From Phycisphaerae bacterium (GTDB taxonomy: Bacteria > Planctomycetota > Phycisphaerae > UBA1845 > JAFGLZ01): a stretch of 64,000 nucleotides of DNA. Positions 26,954-34,113 of the stretch are shown here, in pieces. Every line of letters begins with the position of its first letter. Within the stretch, counting starts at the first letter, position 1. The stretch is taken from NCBI GenBank assembly GCA_016927755.1, contig JAFGLZ010000111.1, positions 62,001-126,000 on the forward strand, in the 5' to 3' direction. Position numbers and translations under genes: made by a program. Under the pieces are notes generated by a model that made no database searches, was not told the DNA's origin, and saw only the letters and a program-made list of their open reading frames with translations.

Positions 26954-28339
26954 CTACGGCCGGGCTTCCATGCGGTAAAGTGCCCGCGACGATCCCCGAA
27001 CATACGCGCGCTCATGGATCTCGAAGGACTCAGAGAAGACTCGCTCGAAGCCCTTCTCGTGGTAGTCCGGGAAGGTGTCCTTGCCGGGAGCGAGAAGGTG
27101 GAGCGCCATCGGGTCGTCCTTGGCGACGAACTCGACGATCAAGTGATCGCAGACCTGGCGCAGAAATCGGGCGATCCGGTCCAGCGGCACGCCCTCACCG
27201 AGGGCCAGATGGTGGACGAGCGCCAAGGCAATCGCCACGTCGGCCGGTCCGCGGGCGGCCAGTGAGCTTCGCTCCTCGTGCGACCAGCCGATGCCGGGGC
27301 TCGGATTTGTCACGTCCAGACACAGCGGCAGGACATTGGGTTCGTGCTCCGCCCGGCACGACAGGAAGTTCATCTCCACGCAGGCCGGATCGACGTCGAA
27401 CGACATCGTCGCCGCGCCCCTCCGCCCGGCGATGCGGCTGAACAACCCCGTGTTGGCCCCGAGATCCCAAGCCGTCCGCGGTCTGATCCGATCGAGGTAA
27501 TCCGACACAAGACGCTTCTTGTGCTCCAGGGCCTCGGGCGTGTACGTGCTGTTCGAGTAGTATTCCGACCAGGCGGTGCTGGGCGGTCGCCACGCAAGCT
27601 TGGAGACTGCCCGCTCGAGACTATCGATCAACGCTTGTATTCCGAGTCGACCCACGGCCCGCCGGTTCGATTGGCTTCCAGCGGGCGGGTCCTGGTGTGT
27701 CCCGTGGGATCTCGCCTGAAGCGCCAGATGCCTCAGCGGACCCGGGCGGAGCCGCGTCCATAGCGGCAGCATCGACGCCGCCAGATCGAGCGGTACGCCG
27801 TCCAGGTGGACGCGCAGCAACTGGCTGAGTCGGACGTCCAGGCTCGACATCAGCGTCAACGGGGCGAGGAAGTGCCGGCAGAACTGCCGGTATCTCGTCC
27901 AGGGCGTGCCCTCGACGTACACCTCGAACGAGAGCGTGTCAATCAAGACCGACTTCGTGCCCTCGAATTGAACGTTGTACGCGCTGCAGTCCTTGAGCGT
28001 CATCCCGTGGGCCAAGGCCCTGCGCTGGACTTCCAGCGTCAGCAGGGCCGCCTCCTTGAGCTGGCTGAACGACCACTCGTAAGGATACGAGATGAACGGG
28101 ATCAGTCTTGGCCGGATGATCGTGAAGGCGTTCGGGTCGAGCCCGTGCGTCTGGGGCACCTCCTCATGGTGGATCAAGAGGCCTGCCTGCGTTAGGTTTC
28201 GGTACAGTCCGGACTCGCCGAGCCAGCGGTAGTCCGCTTCGTAAGAGCGATTGACCTGCCTGAAGACCTGCCCGTTCTCGTCGGTGAAGACGAATCCGCT
28301 TCGATCCCGAAATGATGCCGGCACCCTGACTCGGACCAT
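26954..28339 (-). CDS. NoeA-like class I methyltransferase with N-terminal kinase-like domain
   Basis: 461 residues from the ATG at 28339 (AGGTCAGGA upstream); the frame is open to 28408. The C-terminal half is a methyltransferase: TAWDLGANTGLFSRIAGRRG (motif I), MSFDVDPACVEMNFL (motif II), DVAIALALVHHLAL and VEFVAKDDPMALHLL. The N-terminal half reads like a kinase-type fold: a regulatory-looking strand region, IIRPRLIPFISYPYEWSFSQ, then AHGMTLKDCSAYNVQFEGT and VLIDTLSFE, which match the D....N loop and metal-binding aspartate of aminoglycoside phosphotransferase-like proteins. Family resemblance is to nodulation protein NoeA. The real substrate is unknown. It faces the peroxidase gene tail to tail. 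Confidence 0.78.
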   Translation of the reverse strand: MVRVRVPASFRDRSGFVFTDENGQVFRQVNRSYEADYRWLGESGLYRNLTQAGLLIHHEEVPQTHGLDPNAFTIIRPRLIPFISYPYEWSFSQLKEAALLTLEVQRRALAHGMTLKDCSAYNVQFEGTKSVLIDTLSFEVYVEGTPWTRYRQFCRHFLAPLTLMSSLDVRLSQLLRVHLDGVPLDLAASMLPLWTRLRPGPLRHLALQARSHGTHQDPPAGSQSNRRAVGRLGIQALIDSLERAVSKLAWRPPSTAWSEYYSNSTYTPEALEHKKRLVSDYLDRIRPRTAWDLGANTGLFSRIAGRRGAATMSFDVDPACVEMNFLSCRAEHEPNVLPLCLDVTNPSPGIGWSHEERSSLAARGPADVAIALALVHHLALGEGVPLDRIARFLRQVCDHLIVEFVAKDDPMALHLLAPGKDTFPDYHEKGFERVFSESFEIHERAYVRGSSRALYRMEARP

Positions 28340-28828
28340 GATTCCTGACCTTGCGTTCCGCGGGCCGATACTTCGAGACCGCGATCCGCTTCCTCGTGCA
28401 CACTGCATCGAGCGTCAAGGCAGATGTTCTCGGACCTTTGTCGGTCCGATGCGTCCCCTGACTGGCGTACGGTGACGGGTTCGGCGCACGGAGCCCCCAT
28501 GCGGACCACAGGCCCCGCATGGGTTATCGAATGAACGTGGCGGGCACTTGACGTTTGATCGGTGGAGGCAGACTGTCCTGGCGATGCGATTTTCGGTAGG
28601 ATCAATTGGAGTAGAGGCGCGTTCGAGTCCTTTCCGCATCGGCGCGGCGAAGCCCGTGAGTTGCCGGATTTCGAGGCGCATCGTCATTTGACAGCCCGGT
28701 GTGCACCGGTATAATCTCGCCGAGTGGGGTGGTCCCCCTTGAGCTGAGGTGAGGCGGTCAGACCTCATTCCTTCAAGTCGTTGCGCTGAAGAAGGAGTCC
28801 AGCCATCCAGCTCGTTTCGGTTGGCAGT
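28340..28828. other. Intergenic region with TolC-gene promoter
   Basis: 489 bases between divergent genes. Apart from the consensus promoter at 28688-28715 I see no gene. Short frames across 28409-28680 overlap on both strands and have no ribosome sites. Confidence 0.5.
28688..28715 (+). promoter_or_regulatory. Perfect consensus sigma70 promoter with dyad in the spacer
   Basis: TTGACA (28688-28693), 16 bases, TATAAT (28710-28715): both boxes are exact consensus. The spacer is occupied by the dyad CCGGTG-TG-CACCGG (28696-28709), which would place a bound dimer squarely between the boxes. It lies 114 bases before the TolC-family gene, leaving a leader of roughly 107 bases. Confidence 0.75.
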
Positions 28829-30625
28829 ATGTGTCGTAGATGGTTCAAGCCGGTCTGGTCCGTCGGGCTGTTCTGGCTCGGGAGCGTGTTTGGCTGCTCC
28901 TCGGCGAACCCCTCCCTCCAGGAAGGGATGCTCACCAGCTACGAAGAGCGCTCGATGGCCCAGGCTGCCGAGGCCGAGGAGGTTGCGGACTTCCCCAAGA
29001 TCGAGAATCGGCGTCCCGCGATGCCGGTCGGCAGTTTGACGACCACGAAGCCGAGCATCGCCCAGGCCCTCGAATGGCAGATGCCGGACCCCTCCGTGGC
29101 CAAGGAACTGTTCCAGGCGCGGGCCAAGAACATCACGGACGAGCGCCGCGAACGGGACTATGCCCGAACGAGCAAAGCCGCCTACAACCACCTGGTTGCG
29201 ATCCAGCGTCCCCGCCAGATGAAGCTGACCCTGGCCGATGCCATCCACCGGGGGCTGGTCAACAGCTACGTGATCAAGATCGCCGGGTACGAGCCGGCCG
29301 TCAGCACGGCTCAGATCGTCGAGGCCGAGGCCCAGTTCGACGCCTCGTTTTACGCCAACTGGATCGACATTATTCAGGACCAGGCCACCGCATCGGCCCT
29401 GCAGGGAACCAGCAGCAAGCGATGGACGCTCGGCACGGGAATACGAAAGCTGCTGTCCACCGGCACCCAGGTCGACATCGGCTACAACGCGTCGCGGACC
29501 GAGACGGACCTGTCGTTCCAGTCGCTGAACCCCTCTTACAACAACGACATGACGATCCAGCTCGTTCAGCCGTTCCTGCGGAATTTCGGGATCGATTTCA
29601 ACCGCTCGCAGATCAACATCAGGAAGAACGAGCGGCGGATCAACTTCGAGAAGTTCCGCCAGCAGGTGCGAGACACCCTCTCGCAGGTCGAGCAGGCGTA
29701 CTGGAACCTCGTGCAGAAGCGGCGCGACGTGACGATCACGTCCGAGCTCCTCGCCGAGACGGAAGAGACCTACCGGTACATTGACGCCCGTCGCGACTTC
29801 GACGCCTTCGCGGTGCTCATCAACAACTCCAAGTCGGCTGTCGACCTCAGGAACGTCGACCTCATCCGCGCGATCGCCGCGGCCAAGGAGGCGGAGGATC
29901 AGCTCAAGGCGCTGATCAACGATCCGAAGCTGAACTTGTCGGATGACGTCGAGATCGTCCCGGTGGACATCCCCGAGGCCGTGCCGCTCGTGGTCGATCG
30001 CTTGGCCGAGATCCAGGCCGCCTTGGACCATCGAAGCGAGCTGAAGCAGCGCGAGCTCGAGATCGAGACGGCGCGGATCATCATCGGGACGGCCAAGAAC
30101 CAGGTCCTGCCCAAGTTCGATGCCATCTTCACATACAAGATAACCGGCCTGGGTCCGGACTGGGATCGAGCTTTCAGGCAGGCCGCGGATAACGACTTCA
30201 ACGAGTATCAGGTCGGCGTGCAGTTCGAGTGGCCGATCGGTAGCCGTAAATCCCGCGCCGCCCTGAAGCAGGCCAAGCTCCGCTACGAGCAGACGATCGC
30301 CGCCCGCAAGGCGCAGATCGAGCAGATCATCCTGGACGTCAACAGCGCGGTGCGCACCCTGAACACCGCCCAGGACGCGATCTACCCCGCCATGGACGCG
30401 ACCGACGCCGCCGAGAAGAACGTGCAGGCCACCAAGGAGCGAGCCGAACGGAAAAGCCCCTCCGAGCTGCAAACGGAATTGGCCGGTCAGGAGAATCTCG
30501 CGCAGGCGCGCCGAACCTTCCTCCAGGCCCTGATCGCGTACAATGTCGCCATCGCCGAGCTCGAACGGGCCAAAGGGCTCCTGCTCCACTACAACAATGT
30601 GGTCCTCGAAGAGAAGGACTACTGA
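28829..30625 (+). CDS. TolC-family outer-membrane efflux protein, lipoprotein-anchored
   Basis: 598 residues. The signal peptide FKPVWSVGLFWLGSVFGCSS ends in a lipobox-like VFGC. Two OEP-type repeats follow: MKLTLADAIHRGLVNSYVIK (about residues 130-150) opens the first, with the central helix pair FEKFRQQVRDTLSQVEQAYW; the second includes IQAALDHRSELKQRELEIET, VGVQFEWPIGSRKSRAALKQ and RRTFLQALIAYNVAIAELER. Members form trimeric alpha-barrel channels through the outer membrane and periplasm for tripartite efflux or type I secretion. No membrane-fusion protein or pump gene lies beside it in this window. Driven by the consensus promoter at 28688. Confidence 0.88.
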   Translation: MCRRWFKPVWSVGLFWLGSVFGCSSANPSLQEGMLTSYEERSMAQAAEAEEVADFPKIENRRPAMPVGSLTTTKPSIAQALEWQMPDPSVAKELFQARAKNITDERRERDYARTSKAAYNHLVAIQRPRQMKLTLADAIHRGLVNSYVIKIAGYEPAVSTAQIVEAEAQFDASFYANWIDIIQDQATASALQGTSSKRWTLGTGIRKLLSTGTQVDIGYNASRTETDLSFQSLNPSYNNDMTIQLVQPFLRNFGIDFNRSQINIRKNERRINFEKFRQQVRDTLSQVEQAYWNLVQKRRDVTITSELLAETEETYRYIDARRDFDAFAVLINNSKSAVDLRNVDLIRAIAAAKEAEDQLKALINDPKLNLSDDVEIVPVDIPEAVPLVVDRLAEIQAALDHRSELKQRELEIETARIIIGTAKNQVLPKFDAIFTYKITGLGPDWDRAFRQAADNDFNEYQVGVQFEWPIGSRKSRAALKQAKLRYEQTIAARKAQIEQIILDVNSAVRTLNTAQDAIYPAMDATDAAEKNVQATKERAERKSPSELQTELAGQENLAQARRTFLQALIAYNVAIAELERAKGLLLHYNNVVLEEKDY

Positions 30626-30690
30626 TCCCCAGTCGGCCGACAGCATCTCTCTTTTGCCGCCTTCCAGGACTGGCACGCTCCGCTGGCCTC

Positions 30691-30825
30691 ATGTTATGGT
30701 TATTGACCTCGATTGCCCGCGAGGGCGATCGTGACGAAGCCGGGCGGAAGCTGAGGAGCGACCCCCTGTGGAACGTTTGCCTGTGGGGGCTTGGGGAGGC
30801 GCTGCAGACCATCTGGCACACGTGA
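30691..30825 (+). other. Small open frame in phase with the downstream membrane gene
   Basis: A 44-codon frame (MLWLLTSIAREGDRDEAGRK... ending QTIWHT) terminates at TGA 30823-30825. It is in the same phase as the membrane-protein gene that begins 39 bases later with no stop in between. It has no convincing ribosome site. It may be a short peptide, the disrupted 5' end of the downstream gene, or chance. Confidence 0.25.
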
Positions 30826-30864
30826 CCGAGGGCTAACCCGATCGAATACGTCAGTCTCATCTTG

Positions 30865-32565
30865 ATGCTGTTGGGCCTCGGCCTGCTGGCTTACGCCGTC
30901 ATGGACGGGCGGGGCAAGCTCGGCTTCGCGGGCCTCCTGACCTTCATTGGCGGCGCGGTGATCTGTGCCCACTGGGGATGGCCGCAATCGGTAGGGCTGC
31001 CTCTCCTCCGGCACCTCGGCGCGGGGGTGGCCCTCCTCTGCATTCTGGTCGCTGCGGTGGTTCGCCGGTTCGGCACGGCAGATTCCAGCGATGCGCCGGC
31101 GCCCAAGATCGCTCGCGTCATCGAGTGGCTGGCCTTGACGTTCGGGGTTCCGGCCTTCGTCCTGCTGTTATTCGACATGGCCGTTGTCGCGCTGCTGCGA
31201 ACCGGCATCGCCGAGACCACGGGCCGGCTCTTCGAGACGTCTCCTGACGGTCTGATCGACCTGGCCGGTCTCACGCTGGCCGGCGCGTTGAGCCCGTCGG
31301 CTCGGCGGGCCGCCACGCCTGTGTTCTGGTTGCTCGCCGCCCTGGTGGCCTGGACCGGGATGATGATCCCCGCCGCCCTGGCCTACGTCGAGACGCCCTG
31401 GCCAACGTGGCTGCCATGGTCGCTCTGGATCTTCGTCGGCCTGTCGCTGCTCTTGTTCGGGTTCGTCGTCGCACAGGGCATGCTCCGACAGCGCAGGCGC
31501 GAGCTAGCCTGGCCGGATCGTCTGGAGTGGCTGTGCGAATCCTACGCCGAGTGGCCCGGGTTTCGACCGAGCGCCGCGGCGATCGCGATGGGGCTGCTTC
31601 CGCTCGGGGCCTATCACTGCGATTCGTTCTTGGTGATGCCCTGTGCGGCCCTGGCCGGCGGGGCCTCGCTCCAGTTGTCCCGCCGGCGCTGGAACGCGAA
31701 CTTTGCCGACGTCGGGATGGCGCTCGTCACGCTCTCCATCGTTTCGTTCGTCGTGGCCTGCGTCCCGGATTGGGTAGGCGGCGCGGAGCTCACCACACGA
31801 ATGCCTCTGCTCCTGGCGGCGGCGATGGTGGGGCTGGCCGCGATGATCTTCATCTGGCACTGGCTGCCCAACGTCTGGGACCAGCAACTGCACGACGGTC
31901 GCCCTTGGACGACGACCGGGCGACTGATCCCCAGGGCTCGAACCATCGGCTTCATCGTCGCCGTCTTCGGCCTCCTGGCGGCCCTGGAGCTGGCCGTCTG
32001 GCCCGAGATGGCGTCCATGCGGGACGACTCCGCCCTCAGGTGGGCCTGGGGGCTGCTGGCCAACCTACTGCTTATCGCCTCGCTAGTCGTCGCCGCCCGG
32101 TTGTCGCAGCGCCGGGGCATCGCGAGCCTGGCCGTGCTGGTCTTGGTCGCGGCGGCGGTGTTCGTCGTCGTCCGCTTTCCCGACAACCGCTTGAAGTTCT
32201 GGCTCCTGGAGCATTGGCCCCCGCTGCTGGCGCTGGGGGCTCCGGTCTGTCTCTACCTCAGACAGTTGGCCCGTCGAGGCCGATGGCGCCCGTTCGTCGA
32301 CCCCGTCGAGGCCCTGGCCTTCATGGCGATTCCGACGGTGGCGCTCATCGGGACGATCGCAGCCTCGATGCAGCCGATCGTCACCTTGCTGGGCAAGATC
32401 ATCACGTACGACGTCGTCGTCTTGAGAGCCGCCACCTGGCTGATCCTGGCCGCACACTACGTCCTCGTGGCCCGCGGCACGGGTCGACGGCTGTGGTTGG
32501 CGGCCTCGGGAGCCCTCTTCATCGGGGTCGTCGTGAACCTGATCCTCGGCTACGTAGCCGGCTGA
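30865..32565 (+). CDS. Polytopic membrane protein of unknown function
   Basis: 566 residues from ATG 30865, with about 14 hydrophobic helices and very short connecting loops, for example FVLLLFDMAVVALLRTGIAE, TPVFWLLAALVAWTGMMIPA and LAVLVLVAAAVFVVVRF. One larger cytoplasmic-looking loop (QRRRELAWPDRLEWLCESYA) lies near residue 215. No family motif recognised. The chosen start lacks a ribosome site and cuts into TM1 (YVSLILMLLGLGLLAYAVM); an in-phase ATC at 30841, preceded by GAGGG with 8-base spacing, would restore the helix. Followed 66 bases later by a WYL regulator. Confidence 0.7.
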   Translation: MLLGLGLLAYAVMDGRGKLGFAGLLTFIGGAVICAHWGWPQSVGLPLLRHLGAGVALLCILVAAVVRRFGTADSSDAPAPKIARVIEWLALTFGVPAFVLLLFDMAVVALLRTGIAETTGRLFETSPDGLIDLAGLTLAGALSPSARRAATPVFWLLAALVAWTGMMIPAALAYVETPWPTWLPWSLWIFVGLSLLLFGFVVAQGMLRQRRRELAWPDRLEWLCESYAEWPGFRPSAAAIAMGLLPLGAYHCDSFLVMPCAALAGGASLQLSRRRWNANFADVGMALVTLSIVSFVVACVPDWVGGAELTTRMPLLLAAAMVGLAAMIFIWHWLPNVWDQQLHDGRPWTTTGRLIPRARTIGFIVAVFGLLAALELAVWPEMASMRDDSALRWAWGLLANLLLIASLVVAARLSQRRGIASLAVLVLVAAAVFVVVRFPDNRLKFWLLEHWPPLLALGAPVCLYLRQLARRGRWRPFVDPVEALAFMAIPTVALIGTIAASMQPIVTLLGKIITYDVVVLRAATWLILAAHYVLVARGTGRRLWLAASGALFIGVVVNLILGYVAG

Positions 32566-32631
32566 GCCGGCGCGCTCCGTGCTTCGAGGCGTTCCCGAAG
32601 GCTCGTCTCGTGCGGCGGCGGGGAATCCATC

Positions 32632-33633
32632 ATGGGCAGCGCCCGTCCTGAACGCCTGCTTCGGTTGCTGCGCCTGCTTCGTGGCGGGAACGCGAGCACC
32701 GTCGATCAACTGGCCAACGGCCTCGGCGTATCGAGAAGGACCGTCTTTCGCGATCTCAACCTCCTCCAGTTGGCCGGAGTCAATCCGCAATACGATCCCG
32801 ATCGTGGGTCCTATCGCGTGGATCAGTCTTCCGCGCTCTCATCACTCGATTTGACGCTCGACGAAGCGCTCGCGATCCTGCTCGTCGCGCGGAAGTTCGT
32901 CTCGGAGCAGTCCTTCCCATCGTTCGAAGCCGCCAGCCGGGCCGCTCGCAAGATCGGGCAATGCCTGCCACCGGAGACCGCGTTGTACTGCGAGCGGATG
33001 ATCGACGGCCTCGAGTGTCGACTGCCGCCGCTGGCGGACGCCTCGCGCATCGAAGCGACCTTTCACGTCCTGCACCGAGCCTGGGGCCATCGCCGCAAGG
33101 TTCGGATCGAGTACGACTCCTACTTCGAGCGCGCGACGATTCGCACCGTGCTCTCGCCCTATCGAATCCTGTTCGCCGGTCGCGCCTGGTACGTCATCGG
33201 CCACAGCGCCTCCCACGACGCCGTCCGAACCTTCAAGCTCGACCGGATCACCGCCACCCGCGTGCTCGACGAGGCGTTCGAGCCCGATCCGACCTTCGAC
33301 GTCGACGCGTACTTCGGATCGGCCTGGAGCGTTATCCCCGAAGGAAAGCTATACCACGTTCGACTCCGCTTCCTGCCCAAGGTGGCCGGAAACGTCGAGG
33401 AGATCACCTGGCACGAGAGTCAACGCTTCACCGCCCAGCCGGACGGCTCCTGCGTCTTCGAGGCCGACGTCGACGGGCTGACCGAGATTTCGTGGTGGAT
33501 CTTGGGCTACGGCGATCAGGTGATCGTCGAGGAGCCGCCCGAGCTCCGCGAGCGGATTGGACGGATCGCCCGGGGCATGTGCCGGTTGGCAGGGGTGAGG
33601 GCGCCCGGCGCGGGCAAGACGGAGGCGTCATGA
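32632..33633 (+). CDS. HTH-WYL transcriptional regulator (YafY/PafC-like)
   Basis: 333 residues. N-terminal HTH_11 domain: RLLRLLRLLRGGNASTVDQL, ANGLGVSRRTVFRDLNLLQL with wing DPDRGSYRVDQ (residues 6-65). The WYL domain covers about residues 145-225: HRRKVRIEYDSYFERATIRT, VLSPYRILFAGRAWYVIGHS and VRTFKLDRITATRVLD, including the Trp-Tyr-(Val/Leu) core. The WCX C-terminal extension ends YGDQVIVEEPPELRERI. WYL proteins are often ligand- or nucleic-acid-responsive regulators in DNA damage and defence contexts; no defence gene lies adjacent here. Its stop overlaps the dtd start (ATGA). Confidence 0.9.
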   Translation: MGSARPERLLRLLRLLRGGNASTVDQLANGLGVSRRTVFRDLNLLQLAGVNPQYDPDRGSYRVDQSSALSSLDLTLDEALAILLVARKFVSEQSFPSFEAASRAARKIGQCLPPETALYCERMIDGLECRLPPLADASRIEATFHVLHRAWGHRRKVRIEYDSYFERATIRTVLSPYRILFAGRAWYVIGHSASHDAVRTFKLDRITATRVLDEAFEPDPTFDVDAYFGSAWSVIPEGKLYHVRLRFLPKVAGNVEEITWHESQRFTAQPDGSCVFEADVDGLTEISWWILGYGDQVIVEEPPELRERIGRIARGMCRLAGVRAPGAGKTEAS

Positions 33634-34073
33634 GAGCGGTCGTGCAACGGGTCAGTTCCGCCGAAGTGTGGGTGGAGGGTCGGCGGCATTCCAGCGCCGG
33701 CCCGGGGCTCCTGGTCTATCTCGGCGTGGCAACCGGAGACGGCCCGGACGATCTGGCCTTCCTCGTCGACAAGGTTCGCCACCTCCGGATCTTCCCGGAT
33801 GCCGACGACAAGATGAACCTCGACGTCGCCCAGGCCGGCGGAGAGGTCATGGTCGTCAGCGCCTTCACCGTCCAGGCGGACGCCCGTCGCGGCCGGCGCC
33901 CGTCGTTCGACGCCGCCGCCCGACCCGAGGAGGCCCAACCCCTCGTGGAGGCCTTCTGCGAGCAACTCGCGGCGAGCGGCCTGATCGTCCGTCAGGGCGT
34001 CTTCGCCGCCTATATGGACGTCGCCAGTCACAACGACGGGCCCATCTGCATCCTGCTCGACTCCCGGAAGTAG
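33630..34073 (+). CDS. dtd: D-aminoacyl-tRNA deacylase, divergent active site
   Basis: 147 residues, full length for the family, which removes D-amino acids mischarged on tRNA. MRAVVQRVSSAEVWVEGRRH, GPGLLVYLGVATGD, VRHLRIFPDADDKMNLDV and GRRPSFDAA align throughout with bacterial DTD. Two hallmark motifs are altered: the SQxT motif reads SAFTV (Gln to Ala) and the C-terminal GPVT motif reads GPIC, keeping the Gly-Pro pair that excludes L-amino acids. The start at 33630 has GGAGG upstream and overlaps the WYL gene stop, so the two are co-translated. Activity is likely but substrate range may differ. Confidence 0.88.
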   Translation: MRAVVQRVSSAEVWVEGRRHSSAGPGLLVYLGVATGDGPDDLAFLVDKVRHLRIFPDADDKMNLDVAQAGGEVMVVSAFTVQADARRGRRPSFDAAARPEEAQPLVEAFCEQLAASGLIVRQGVFAAYMDVASHNDGPICILLDSRK

Positions 34074-34113
34074 CGCGTCCTCGCGTCCGGTTCGGCGAGC
34101 AGCTTCACTGTGC

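Noticed and set aside
28415-30676. 753-codon open frame on the minus strand
   Set aside because: It is the mirror of the TolC-family gene, lacks a ribosome site and its protein is Arg/Leu/Asp-rich with no motif; GC-rich codon bias on the + strand creates it.
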